Source: Elephas maximus indicus (lineage: Eukaryota > Chordata > Mammalia > Proboscidea > Elephantidae). From it: a stretch of 64,000 nucleotides of DNA. Positions 47,944-59,152 of the stretch are shown here, in pieces. Each line of letters starts with the position of its first letter. Within the stretch, counting starts at the first letter, position 1. The notes below the pieces were generated by a model, which was given only the letters and a program-made list of their open reading frames with translations, did not search any database and was not told where the DNA came from. A program made the position numbers and the translations under genes. The stretch is from NCBI RefSeq assembly GCF_024166365.1, contig NC_064823.1, positions 11,960,924 through 12,024,923 on the forward strand, read 5' to 3'.

Positions 47944-49058
47944 TGAATTTGGTAATGACAGTGGGATGTTGCTCTGAGAGATACCTAAAATGTGGAAGCT
48001 GTTTTGAAACTGTGAATGGATAGAGGGTGGAAGAATTTTAAAGTGCCTAACAGTAAAAGCCTAGATTGCCTTGAAGAAACTGTTGGTGAAATTATGGACG
48101 TCAAAGGCAATTCTACTGAGGACTCAGAAGGATATGAGAAGAGCTCTTACACTGAAGATTGCACAGACATCGAGAACCAGCAGCAGAACCAGGAGACAAG
48201 CACAAGATAGTGCTGGAGCTGACCCACAGAAAGAGAGAGCTGAATGCCTTTGCAAAGGAGGCTTCCTGGCAGAGTGGGGTGCCTCTGGGTGCTTATTGGT
48301 GGAGCTAGACTTGCCAGCCACAAAGCAAGAGAGCTGAGTGTCTTCTGGCTGAAGTTTACTGGCAGAATGGGGTGTCTCCAGTCACTTATTGATGGAGCTA
48401 AAGAGCTTTGGAACACTTCCCCCAATAAGGCAAATGCAAGTAGTGAGGTTGAGGGGCCAAGAGGCCAAGGAGCCAGAAAACAGAAGCTGAAGGGGCAAGG
48501 AACACAGGGACCCAAGCTGCCTCAATCTCAAAAGAGTAGAACCATGACCTCTGGGCTCTCAAAGAGTGGAGTTGCCACTTAGTTGGACTAGGAGAATGGG
48601 GCCGGCCAAATTTGAATGAGCAGTGTTGCCATTCCAGTGGACCTGGATGATGGTGTTGAAGTCTATGGCCTAAGGCCATCCACTCAGAATTGGAGAATGT
48701 GGCCAATACCTACAGTCTAGAGGGCAGGACCATTGTGTAAATGGTCTCAGAGAACAGAGGATTATTTTCAAGACTTGACGGCTAATATAATGGGTTCTGG
48801 TGACTTGCTTAATGCCCATTATTCCTTCTTCCCCTCCAATTTCTCCTATTTGTAATGGAAATGCCTAGCTTATGTCTGTTCCACCATTGTACTCTGGAAG
48901 CAGATAACTTGTATTCTAGATTTCACAGATGAAGAGGAATTTTTTTTATTATTATTTTGGATGTGATTTAATTTAAGACTTTTGCTATGATATGATGGGG
49001 TAAATGTATTTTACATATGGCAAAGACATGAATTTTTTGAGGGGCCAAAGGGTGGAAT
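47944..49058 (+). mobile_element. MaLR-like internal region
   Basis: 1.1 kb, homologous to 302-1504 on the other strand (for example gcctaacagtaaaagcctag; ggagctaaagagctttggaa). The frame at 48016-48210 matches the one at 1205-1432. A second shared frame is 48244-48582 against 906-1235 (GAKELWNT in both). No recognisable enzyme or zinc-finger motif. Confidence 0.75.
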
Positions 49059-49570
49059 ATTATGGATTGAATTGTGTCCCACAAAAATGTGTGTCAACTT
49101 GGCTGGGCTATGACTGAGTAATCGTCCACCCTTTTGTCATCTGATTTGATTTTCCTAAGTGTTGTAAATCCTAACTCTACAATGTTAATGAAATGGGATT
49201 AATGGCAGTTGTGTTAACGAGGCAGGACTCAATCTACAAAGTTAAGTTGTGTCTTAAGTCAATCTCTTTGAGATATAAAAGAGAGAAGCAACCAGAGAGA
49301 CATGGGGATCTCCTACCACCAAAAAAGCAGTGCCAGGAGAAGAGTGTGTCCTTTGGAACTGAGGTTCCTGTGTTGAGAAGCTCCTAGACCAGAGGAAGAT
49401 TGATGACAAGGACATTCGCCCAGAACTGACAGAGAGAGAAAACTTTCCCCTAGAGCTGGCACCCTGAATTTGGACTTCTAGCCTCCTAGACTGTGGGAGA
49501 ATATATCTCTCTTTGTTAAAACCATCCACTTGTGGTATTTCTGTTACAGCAGCACTAGATAACTAAGACA
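49059..49570 (+). repeat. 3' LTR of the MaLR-like element
   Basis: Opens attatggattgaattgtgtc and ends aactaagaca. Flanked downstream by cacac. Confidence 0.88.
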
Positions 49571-49760
49571 CACACCCAAACACATAGGATATAAGTTTTA
49601 AGGAAAAACTTCCTCTAAATTTTGCTCTTACCATTAAAACTGAATTAGACTTATGGGACCTGATGTAGAAGATGAAGCCCTGGATGGGAAGTTGGAAGAT
49701 CATTGCTTGAGATGTAAGTGCTACCTCTTACTTTGATGTTAAAACCTCATTTAAGCTTTT

Positions 49761-49933
49761 GGAGCCCTGATGGCACAGTGGTTAAGCACTACGGCTGCTA
49801 ACCAAAAGGTCAGCAGTGTGAATCCACCAGCTGCTCGTTGGAAACCCTATGGGGCAGTTCTACTCTGTCCTATAGGGTTGCTATCAGTCAGAATTGACTC
49901 AACAGCAATGGGTTTGATTTTTTTTTTTTTTTG
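49761..49933 (+). mobile_element. AfroSINE, + strand, well preserved
   Basis: ggagccctgatggcacagtg, then gctaaccaaaaggtcagcag, ctatggggcagttctactct, gaattgactcaacagcaatg and a T-rich tail. Close to the family consensus as I remember it. Confidence 0.92.
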
Positions 49934-51599
49934 GTGTATGCCTTGGTTTCCTGTGGGTATTTTATGCTTACCTTGCTGTCTCACATATCAGTGAGAATTA
50001 CATATATGCGTAGTTAATGATCCCTCGTAAAATAAAAGGTTTTGTTTGTTTTAAACTTTAAATTTCTCTAATTAGAGATAGAAAATCAGTTAGCTATCTT
50101 TTGTTCTTTAAGAATGTTTTATTACTTTAAGGTTAATCACTACATTCTGTATGCTATATGAAGAATACTTAACATGAGCTAATATTTTAATTTAGTATTA
50201 AAATGTCATCGTATCATAGGTTATCAAATAAAGAGAGCAAACATTTCATAGCAATTCTTATTAAGCCTTAAGCTTTAATCATTCAAATTTAATCATTTAA
50301 TTATTCAGATTAACCTGTTGAAAATGGATGATTATTTTTATTCTCAACCTCATTACCCTTTTTGATCTTCTGGTTATTTTTTTCAAAAACATAAAATGAA
50401 GTGTTTCTAATGAGTGAGCCTGTTTTGGTGTAGTTTTTCAGGAAGAAATATAATTCATTCCATATTTCAAATACACTGTGATTATCATTAAGACCAAAGA
50501 AAATTTATTTCCTTGAATCAAATATTCTTCTCCTGTAGTTAAAACTCATACATTTATATTATATATATATTTGGAGCATCATACATCTAATAAGTTTGAT
50601 AAAATAGAAGTACAAATTTAAGCATCTGTATATCATAAATTATTTTTTTTATATCGTAAATTATTACTAAATATATGTTTAACACGTGTAGTGGAATACT
50701 TTCACAGTTTTGTAAAAAAAAAAGTGTTCTAAGAGACAATTTGATAACATTTTTGAAAGTTCTTGGTGTAACCCAAAGTTTGATGTGAAGCATAAAATCA
50801 ATGTTAATATGTATATGTTTCACAAAGTTTGTTTTTGGTTTTGCATTTCTTATTATCAACAAGAAGGAGGGAAGAAACTTTATAACTGATTAAGTTCTTA
50901 ATTTATTGTTTATTGTTCTTTGTTCCAGTCAAGGTTACAAAGAATGGAGACTCATTTTGGTATTTAAGAAAAGGGAGACAGCATTGTCAGTGTTTCACAG
51001 TTCAGTGATCTGCCAGAATTGGAGGAGAGAAACAAAGAACTAGCCTGTCTGAGCAGTGGATCTGGGAACAAGACGTGTGATCAGGGAAGCTGCTTTCCTG
51101 TCTTGCAGTCCTGTCTACTTTTTCATGTGTATTTTTTCTTAGCTACAAAGGATGTGAAGGGGCCCTTCCTGTCTGTCAATGGACCAGCTTTCTAGGTTAC
51201 TGTACTTTCTACATACAGTTTGAATCTACACAATTATTCAGTTGCATTGCCAATAGTTAGCTGGTTAAGATTTTTAGCTTCTTGAAGAGGACTGTGATTG
51301 GTCTAGTCTGGATTAGCTGTCTAAATGTGATTTGTTTGGCTGGATATTGATGGGTTGTGTTCAGGGAGTGAGGGTGGGATTATGGCAGGCTACAGTAAAA
51401 ATATGGTTTCTTTGGCTCACCTCTTCAGTCTGGCACGTGGGTGAGGATAAGTATCAGGCAGGAAGCTATGGGTAGTTGGCTCCTTAAAAACTGTCTTCTG
51501 TAGTTTTTAATATAGACAATTAGAATTTTTTGAGAAGTTATAGTCATATAATTATATGTAGAAAATGAAAGTTTTTTTTTTTTTTTACTTGAGGCTCTG
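49934..51599. other. Unassigned sequence, no gene seen
   Basis: AT-rich DNA with a short TA run near 50559-50570. The 91-codon minus frame at 50587-50862 is AT-driven and lacks a domain. Around 51000-51500 the composition is more balanced but nothing is recognised. Confidence 0.4.
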
Positions 51600-51760
51600 G
51601 AGACTGGGACACATGGGTGGAGTTACTTGTTCTTCCTTTCATTAGCAGCATGAGCTTTGGCAATAATCTAATCTCTCCATTTCTGATTCCTTATTTAAAA
51701 AATTGGCATAATGGACAAGTTTAATTGGCTACACTGTGTAGAATATCTTCAAGGAAATCT
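51600..51760 (+). mobile_element. MIR fragment, + strand
   Basis: tgagctttggcaataatcta, atctctccatttctgattcc, aaaattggcataatgg, in MIR order. Confidence 0.45.
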
Positions 51761-51889
51761 TCCCTGTCAAGACTTATCAAAGTGGTATGACTTAGCTCTT
51801 GCAACAATGGGGGTGGCTGATTGGACAGAATAGATATGTGAATTAAGCCCCACCACCTAATTGGTATAATGCAGTTCAATCAGGTAGAC

Positions 51890-52706
51890 TATATGTAGAA
51901 GAACACGGCATCAGGATTGGAAGAAGTATTATTAACAACCTGTGATGTCCAAATTACACAACATTGCTTGCCGAAAGTGAAGAGGACTTGATGCACTTAC
52001 TGATGAAGATCAGAGACTACCTCATCATAAAGAAAACAAAAATCCTCACAACTGGAGCAATAAGAGCATCATGATAAATGGAGAAAAGATTGAAGTTGTC
52101 AAGGATTTCATTTTACTTGGATCTCCAATCAACAACCATGGAAGCAGCAGTCAAGGAATCAAACAACGCAGTGCATTGGGAAAATCTGCTACAAAAGATC
52201 TCTCTCAAGTGTTAAAAAGCAGAGATGTCACTTTGAGGACTAAGATCTGCATTACCCAGGCCATGGTATTTTCAATTACCTCATATACGATCAAAAGCTG
52301 GACACCGAATAAGGAAGATGGAAGACAAATTGATGCCTTGGAATTATGGTGTTGGTGAAGAATATCGAGTATACTCTGGAGTGCCAGAAGAACGAACAAA
52401 TCTGTCCTAAAAGAAGTATAGCCAGAATGCTCCTGAGAAGCGAGGATGGTGAGACTTCATCTCAGGTTCTTTGGACATGTTATCAGGAGGGATCAGTTCC
52501 TGGAGAAAGACATAATGCCTAATAAAGTAGAGGGTCAGAGAAAAAGAGAAAGTCTCTTAAAAAGACGGACTGACACAGCGGCTGCAACGATAGGCTCAAA
52601 CAGAGCAATGATTGTTAGGATGGTGCATGACCAGGCAGTGTTTCATCCCATCGTACAGAGAGTCACTACGAATCAGAACTAAATTGACATCACCTAACAA
52701 CAACAA
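51890..52706 (+). mobile_element. BovB/RTE LINE 3' portion, + strand
   Basis: It begins gaagaacacggcatcaggat. The YADD box position is destroyed by changes near 51935-51960. An open frame at 52071-52358 shows MINGEKIEVVKDFILLGSPI and later IDALELWCW; then a stop and frameshifts. A later frame (52446-52682) has LRFFGHVIRRDQFLEKDIM. It ends with an aacaacaac-type tail. Confidence 0.87.
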
Positions 52707-52845
52707 AAACCTGATTTGTGGAAGATAATCCTCTCATACCTTCTTACTACTGCCAGGTTGCTTGAGTTCATAGGGCAAGATTCTTGAACATTGTTAGTTC
52801 CCATGAAGCTATACGCCATTAGTTTTCCTTGCAATAATTAAGTCT

Positions 52846-53273
52846 TGTTATGGATTGATTTGTGTCTTCATAAAGTATATGTTGATGTCCTATCCCTATA
52901 TCTATGAATGTGACCCTGTTTGGAAATATAATCTTTGAAGATATTATCAGTTAGGTTAACATGAGGACACAATGAACTAAGGTAGGTCCTAATTCTATAT
53001 GACTAGTGCACTTATAAAAGAGATGATTCACAGAGAAAGAGGAAGGATGCCATGTTATACACTGTAGCTGTAAACCATGGGACACCTGGAGCTGTCAGAA
53101 GCTAGGAGAGAGAAATGAAACAGATTCTCCCTCAGTGCCTCAGAAGGAATCAATACAGCTCACACCCTGATCTCAGACTCCCAGCCTCTAAAACTGTAAG
53201 ATAACAGATTTCTACTCTTATAAACCACCCAGTTTTTTTTGTTGTTGTTGTTATGGCAGCTATGAAACCAATA
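52846..53273 (+). repeat. MLT1/MST-like solo LTR, + strand
   Basis: tgttatggattgatttgtgt, cctgtttggaaatataatct, gtaggtcctaattctatatg, gacacctggagctgtcagaa, and end ttatggcagctatgaaaccaa. A (GTT)n/poly(T) run sits near its 3' end (53233-53251). Confidence 0.75.
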
Positions 53274-53455
53274 CTTCTCTGTGTTCTTATTGCAATAAAA
53301 TCTCTGTATTGCGTGAATTTTCTCTGCAACTGAAAAAGCCCTAACTAGAAAAATAAGGTTATCACAAACATTAATGCATTTTGTGCACTAATTACATGCC
53401 AGAAATCATCCTAAATTCACACAATCCTTACAATAATTCTACATTATTGGTATTA

Positions 53456-53849
53456 CACCCACTCCTCACTTAACAACATGGCCAAGTTCTAAAGGCCAGG
53501 TCATTAAGCAAAAATAGGCATTACATGACAATGGAGGATGAGTACATCATTATATAATTGCCAAATTACATCATTACATAAATGCCAAATCACATCACTA
53601 TGTAGCTGCCAAATTACGTCTACTTAACTGCCAAATTATGTCATTACAACACATAACTGCCAACAACTGAGAATCATGGCCCAGCCAAGTTGACACATAA
53701 CCATCACAGCACAGCCTGTGTTACTCTTGCAATGCACCTCAACGTTAGTTACCGCCAGGCATACATCATTAATGCACAAAATAGTCGTATAGTAGATTTT
53801 TTTACTATTGTTGTAAATGTGAAGATAGCCGATAAATGAGGCGAAGGTG
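53456..53849. mobile_element. Short non-autonomous DNA transposon with TA target duplication
   Basis: Ends are imperfect inverted repeats: cacccactcctcacttaac at the left, and the reverse complement of gataaatgaggcgaaggtg at the right. TA dinucleotides flank both (53454-53455, 53850-53851), as for Tc1/mariner-pogo elements. No coding capacity. Internally it carries a ~24-bp tandem repeat and, at about 53666-53705, a scrap of MaLR-like LTR (gaatcatggcccagccaag). Confidence 0.6.
53542..53663. repeat. ~24-bp minisatellite, about 5 units
   Basis: Diverged units beginning ttgccaaattacatcattac: 53557-53580, 53581-53604, 53605-53626 and 53627-53655, with partial units at each end. Unit lengths are 22-29 bp. 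Confidence 0.75.
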
Positions 53850-54059
53850 TATAATTATTTGCATACTACAAATAGAGACCCTATAGCATCAAGTTGAACA
53901 GATTGTTAAAACTGAGTAGCTTAAAAACATTATTACCAGGATTCGAAACTCAGTAATCAAGACTACAAAAAATTTGTTATTAACTACAAATAATTACATA
54001 GTAAAATGTGGTTTTAGCCTCATAACAAGGTACATATTTTTGATAAGTATTATTTTTAG

Positions 54060-54144
54060 CCTTATTTTCAGGTGGGAAGTGACTATTACAATATCAATAT
54101 TTAGAGGAGGGAACTAAGGTTTCAAGAGTTTGAGGGGCTTGCCT
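54060..54144 (+). mobile_element. MIR-family fragment, + strand
   Basis: ggagggaactaaggtttcaa, gaggggcttgcctaaag, the MIR 3' half, directly before the inverted repeat. Confidence 0.45.
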
Positions 54145-54668
54145 AAAGCAGCACTTATGAAAATACTTCATGGGGGGAGGGAATAGCTGGCAAACATGTA
54201 GAAGGCACATGTTATTTGCGTAAAATATGGTAGTCTCTATTTTTATTATTTTTTTAATCTAGAAGCATGCCTCACTAAAGAAACATGGATAGATATATCA
54301 AATTTTTCACTTGATATATACCTAGATGTGTGGATTAGGTTGTACTAAACTAAATAGAGGATTTAAATCAAAGCAGAATCTGGCCCTAGATTAGGTGCTT
54401 TAAAAAAGCAAATTTAGTTATGCAAAATTTAAAAAACAATTCTGAAAACATTTTGTGTACAGAAACTTAGTTATATGTGTATTTGTCCTATAGCCTAAAT
54501 CTTCAAGTGAAAAATTTGATATATCTATGTTTCTTCAGTGAGGCATGCTTCTAGATTAAAAAAAATTAAAAATAGAGATTACCATATTTTTACGCAAATA
54601 ATGTGTGCCTTCTACATGTTTGCCAACTATGCCCTCCTCCCGTGAAGTATTTTCTTAAGTGCTGCTTT
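54145..54668. repeat. Large inverted repeat, ~170-bp arms, 188-bp spacer
   Basis: The left arm 54145-54314 (starts aaagcagcacttatgaaaat) is the reverse complement of the right arm 54503-54668 (ends taagtgctgctttcc) with roughly 90% or better identity by eye. Examples: ggcaaacatgtagaaggcac on the left, its complement in gtgccttctacatgtttgcc on the right. A transcript would form a long hairpin. No open frame. Confidence 0.9.
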
Positions 54669-54720
54669 CCAATTTTTTTAAACATGTTTCTATAAAAAAA
54701 ATTAGCATAGTGTTGTTACA

Positions 54721-54795
54721 AAAATACCTCCCTAGGGAAGGGCGCAGTTGGCAAACAAACATAGAAGAGGCGTGTGATTTGCATAAAATATGGTA
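54721..54795 (+). repeat. Third, partial copy of the inverted-repeat arm
   Basis: aaaatacctccctagggaag, cagttggcaaacaaacatag, tttgcataaaatatggta correspond to left-arm positions ~54160-54231 in the same orientation, more diverged than the two arms are from each other. Confidence 0.75.
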
Positions 54796-54799
54796 AAGG

Positions 54800-54930
54800 G
54801 GTATCAGATATTTGGAGTCAGAACGAACTTGTTTGGTTCAGATTTCTACCTTTATTCACTATGTAGCCAAGTCACTTAAACATTCTGATCCAAATACCTG
54901 TACATAGATTATTATTACCTCAACAGCTTC
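54800..54930 (+). mobile_element. MIR fragment, + strand
   Basis: tttggttcagatttctacct, cactatgtagccaagtcact, taaacattctgatcc, in MIR order. Confidence 0.5.
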
Positions 54931-55060
54931 CAGGCACAGCATCAGACATGTTGGATTTCAGTGGCTTCAATAGGATGTGTATTGTTTCTTTTCCTATAGT
55001 ACCTAGGGACAAATATCTGCTACTAAAAGCAGTTTTCCTATAATTTGCAATTAGGACATA

Positions 55061-55213
55061 CCCAGTGCTGTCGAGTCGTTTCCAACTCATAGCGACCGTG
55101 TAGGACAGAGTAGAACTGTCCCATAGAGTTTCCAAGGAATGCTTGGCAGATTCGAACTGCTGACCCTTTGGTTAGCAGCCATAGCTCTTGACCACTACGC
55201 CACCAGGGTTTCC
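55061..55213 (-). mobile_element. AfroSINE, minus strand, with perfect 12-bp target duplication
   Basis: Reverse-complement SINE from cccagtgctgtcgagtcgtt to ccaccagggtttcc. The duplication aattaggacata flanks it exactly (55049-55060 and 55214-55225), so it is a relatively recent insertion. Confidence 0.95.
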
Positions 55214-55225
55214 AATTAGGACATA

Positions 55226-55988
55226 GGGACTTTAAACATAAACTTTACCTATTTTGTAATTTTGCTTAGAACCTATTTAGTAATGATTTGCAGGTTGTTT
55301 TGATGATTCATGTCTGATATATTCTTTAGAAATAAAGTAAAATTTATTGTGTGTTGAAACATCCATAAAACTCAAATCTGAATAGAGATAATCTTGACAA
55401 TATTCACATTGCAATACTGGAATTTTTTCCATATATTATGACTGGATATCTGTGTTCCACAATATTTAATTTAGTGAATAATAACAGATAATATCATTTA
55501 GAAAGTAACATTAGATAACATAAATTTAGAAGTGAGCAAATAGTTTATAGTTCTTATGTTTCTATAGTTCCTAAGCAAATTGAAGTCATTTATATTAGTC
55601 ATTTTCTACAACAGAATAATTTTTCCTAAATATAATATAACCACAGAATTTTTTATTACCAGAATAATTTTGAAGTGAAAGTAGGCATGGGTAACAATTA
55701 GACCAAAGTAGCAATCATAAACTGGAACTATCCTGGGCAACTTGAGCCTATTGTCACTCTATAGGCAAACGATAAACTGAAACCTAAATTTGTTAAGTGC
55801 TCGCTAAAAGGAAAATTAAAAAAAAATTAGAATTAATTTTTTTCAGAATTACTAACCAACTGAATGATATCAACTCTGCTATCTTCCAAAGCAATCATAT
55901 TTGTTACCTTCCAAAGCAACCATGTTTTCATATGGAACTTGAAAGTTGTGGATTCGTTTCTGTATTAAAACTTTGTCATTTAGCAATA
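55226..55988. other. Unassigned sequence, no gene seen
   Basis: AT-rich DNA. The first ~200 bp continue unique sequence after the SINE. The 87-codon frame at 55797-56060 runs into a transposon and has no domain. Confidence 0.4.
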
Positions 55989-56469
55989 CAGTATGTCCCT
56001 GGGTTAAGAACGTCCGACTTAAGACAAACATACGTAAAATACAGTGGTTCCAGAATGTAAGACGTCAATGGAACTAGAGTGTTAGTCTTTAATTGTGACC
56101 TTTTTTTTTTTTTACTTACCTAAACTGTTTTAAGAACTGTTTCTTTAATGTTTCTTTTCAGTACTTTATACTTACACACATACACACATACACACATAGA
56201 TTCTCTCTTTAGTACAGTATCACATGTAGTTACTTTATTACCATATCAATATTATTATTATGTGCTGCATGGTTGGTATGTTTTAGTACACTTGGAAGTG
56301 TTTCTTAAGGGTTTTATACACATAGAAAGATAAAATGTATACTATATACTAAGACAAATATTTGACTAACTGATACTAAATAAAAATTGTATGTACGTGT
56401 TCTGGCTTACCTACAAATTTGACTTAAAGATAGACTTTGAAACGGATCTCATTCATAACATGGGTACTG
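55989..56469. mobile_element. Short non-autonomous DNA transposon (pogo/Tigger-like)
   Basis: The left end cagtatgtccctgggttaag and the right end (reverse complement of catgggtactg) are partly inverted. A TA precedes the left end (55987-55988); the right TA is lost. The inner parts of the ends also pair (gacttaag... against ...gacttaaag). It contains a (CACATA)n run at about 56172-56200. No transposase frame. Confidence 0.55.
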
Positions 56470-57570
56470 TCGTACAAAGTAAAGAAGTAAAAAATGCAAA
56501 CAATTATAATACAGAAATTAAAAAAAAAAACTGAACACCTATTATGTTATTAGAAGTATTTTAAGCTACATTTATGTTTTTCCAAAGAGGAACTAAAAAT
56601 CATGATGATTAAAATAATCATTTACTTTTAATTAGAAGTAATATAACATAAACCACCTATTATCTATTGGATTTGCCTTTTGAAATTATAAAAAGTTATG
56701 CAATTAAAAATTATTGAAAAGCATGACAAATAGTAATCATATTTTTTTGGACTAACCTAAATTCCTTTTGCATTATAAATTTTTAATTGTGGTATTAATT
56801 TGTAACAATCAGTTGAAATAGCAGTAGTTTGTAATTGTTTTTCAATAGGCTTTAAAAGTTGTTTCTCAATCAGAATATCAAAAGAACGTTCTAGTGAACT
56901 TTTTAATCTAAAAATAATATAAATAAAATATATAAAGAAATATTTCATCAAAATTAGTAAAGGATTACGCACACAAATATTTAACATTTGACTGTCACTT
57001 GGTCACTGTCGTAAACAATGAATAGCTCAACTAAAGTCCATCAACTCAATATTATGCATAAAAATTAATAAAATACTATATTACTCTTATGTTGATATTA
57101 GTCTGATGATTTCTAATTTTTCATAATATTTATATTTCAATATATTAAAAAACATATTTAGGGGATTTTAGGGAAACCAGATTTGAATAGAAATCATTAA
57201 CAATGGATAGAAAAGTAAACATAAGACACAGTTTAATTTTTAGATTCAAAAAGTAGCATTAGACATACCAACATTTCTTAATGACAGCAACATCTAGTAC
57301 TTTACCATCAGGCTGTGACCAATTGATTAGGTCAGTTGATGTATGAGTTACAATTATATCTCAGTACATGATTACAAAGTCTTAGCATGGATAATCAAAA
57401 TGTGCCACCGTAATGTAAAATTCAGAAAATGTTCAGGATATATTTAAATCATTCCTTCAATTAAAAATAAGCCTACATAAAATTATCAATTAGATGAAAA
57501 AGCATTTAGTTACTATAGTTACTAATCTTTCATAAACAGGTATATTATCCTAGGTACCATTTTAGGTTCT
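56470..57570. other. Unassigned AT-rich sequence, no gene seen
   Basis: Very AT-rich. The minus frame at 56757-56987 is AT-driven without a domain. No repeat family recognised. Confidence 0.4.
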
Positions 57571-57650
57571 AGGTTTGAGTGATGTTTCATTGTGTTAAAG
57601 AGAAAATAAAAGGTTTGAGTGATGTTTCATTGCGTTAAAGAGAAAATAAA
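57571..57650. repeat. 40-bp tandem duplication
   Basis: Two adjacent copies (57571-57610, 57611-57650) starting aggtttgagtgatgtttcat, differing at one base (tgtg/tgcg). A recent local duplication. Confidence 0.95.
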
Positions 57651-57925
57651 TAGGTGAGATAAAATGCAGCTAAAAACTTCTATGAAGAAAACATTTTTGA
57701 AGAGTAAGATTTAAAGGAGTGATGAAGGATGAGTAGATAAATTCTAAGCGGAAGAATTTATTGAGAAAGCCATTTGAGCAAAGACCTGATTACAATTAGG
57801 AAGACAAGTGTAGCATAAAAATATCTAGAATAACAAGATTTCTGGCAGAGGAAACAGTAAGTATAAATTCCCTGAGGCCGCAACAGGTTTACTGTTTTTT
57901 AAAGAAATAGGAAGGCCTGAGGGAG
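57651..57925 (-). mobile_element. LINE2 fragment, antisense
   Basis: tctatgaagaaaacattttt, gcaaagacctgattacaatt, ctggcagaggaaacagtaag, attccctgaggccgc: antisense LINE2 order, as in 16470 onward. Confidence 0.55.
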
Positions 57926-57937
57926 AAAATCCTCTGT

Positions 57938-57996
57938 ATATATAGGGTCACTATGAGTCAAAATTGACTCGATGGCAATTTTTTTTTTTTTTTTAC
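57938..57996 (+). mobile_element. AfroSINE tail fragment, + strand
   Basis: tatagggtcactatgagtca then ttgactcgatggcaa and a poly(T) run. The head is missing. Confidence 0.85.
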
Positions 57997-58009
57997 TGTT
58001 CTGAAAGAA

Positions 58010-58480
58010 TGAGTTGTCTTGTGACCTTAACTAATCATTTCAAGTCACGGAGCTTCTGTTTTCTTAACTACGCAGTGCCTCAACTGCCTCAGGGTGGTAG
58101 AGAGATAATGTATGTCAAAGCGTGGTAAAATTGTACAGGGTTATAAAAATGTAAGTTGCTGTTTTAGTCCTATTTTATTATATGATAAAACTCAAAAAGA
58201 CTGAACCCTTGTGCCTGGAAGACTTCACACAAAATATAAATGTTCACTTGGTGAAATGAGTTGGATTTTATGACTTAAGTTACTCGATAATTTAAAAGAC
58301 ATTTTAACCATGCAACCATTTAGCCGTTTCTACTCCTCTCAACTTTATTTTGTTAGTCTCAGTTTACTTGTTGGTGAAAGTCAAATTCATAGACTTTTGG
58401 TAAGAATTAGATGAGATATTAAATGCTTAACAGAGTCCTAGAATATATTAACTACTAAACAATCAGTAGCTTTAATAGTT
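58010..58480 (+). mobile_element. Two MIR fragments, + strand
   Basis: 58010-58160 (gtcttgtgaccttaactaat, ctcaactgcctcagggtgg) and 58330-58480 (agtctcagtttacttgttgg, aagaattagatgagatatt) each show the MIR order. The first may lack its head. Confidence 0.45.
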
Positions 58481-59152
58481 ATAATTGTCCATTTATTATG
58501 ATTATGATCAAAAGACATTGTATCAAAATGTAATATTTAATCTCATATAAATTCATGTGTTAAGTTCATAGCCAATGGTGGAGAACATATAAAGCAATCA
58601 TACATAACAAACAAAATCAATTAAACACACCCACTATATTTGGGAGTCAGTGATTTGATTAAATAAAGAAGGTTTTGGAATAGTAGAGGTGCTGAGCTCA
58701 TAAGCACATTCATATTTTTGTAAATGTTATGTTTGGATGAACCAAAATAATTAAATACACACATCATTGGCTTTTAATTAAAAAAACAGAATCATATTAT
58801 TTCATAAACCTCTTGAATCATAACAACCCTGATGGTTTTCTTAGTCTAATAATACTGTCTCAAATAAATTATTTTTTACAAAAAAAGAACATAACAGGGA
58901 TTTCTGCAATTGGTATAAAAGCAATGCAATTGTATAATTCAAAGCGTGTGTATTTAGCAGCTAATCTGTACTAAGGTTCATGGACACAATGACTAAACAA
59001 AGTGTTTTCCCCCAGAAATGTTACCGGCTAATCTGGGAGGATTGACACACACACCTAGTTATAATCTAATTTAATGAATTAAGTGGCAGTAGATTACACA
59101 TAAATCAGGCTGTGGTATGAGAATAACTAAGGAAGACATTTGGAATAAGGTG
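58481..59152. other. Unassigned sequence, no gene seen
   Basis: AT-rich unique-looking DNA. Confidence 0.4.

Larger units (their letters stand above)
46913..49570 (+). mobile_element. MaLR-like retroelement with tandem 5' LTRs (LTR-LTR-int-LTR)
   Basis: LTR 46913-47426, a 7-bp spacer (ggattaa), LTR 47434-47943, internal region 47944-49058 and LTR 49059-49570. The flank cacac occurs just outside both ends (46908-46912 and 49571-49575), as one 5-bp target duplication would. Both flanks are CA-rich, so the match could be chance. Non-autonomous; no retroviral enzyme is encoded. Confidence 0.85.

Noticed and set aside
53542..53663. CRISPR-like array
   Set aside because: Units are contiguous and diverged with no unique spacers, and the host is a mammal. 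It is a minisatellite within a transposon.
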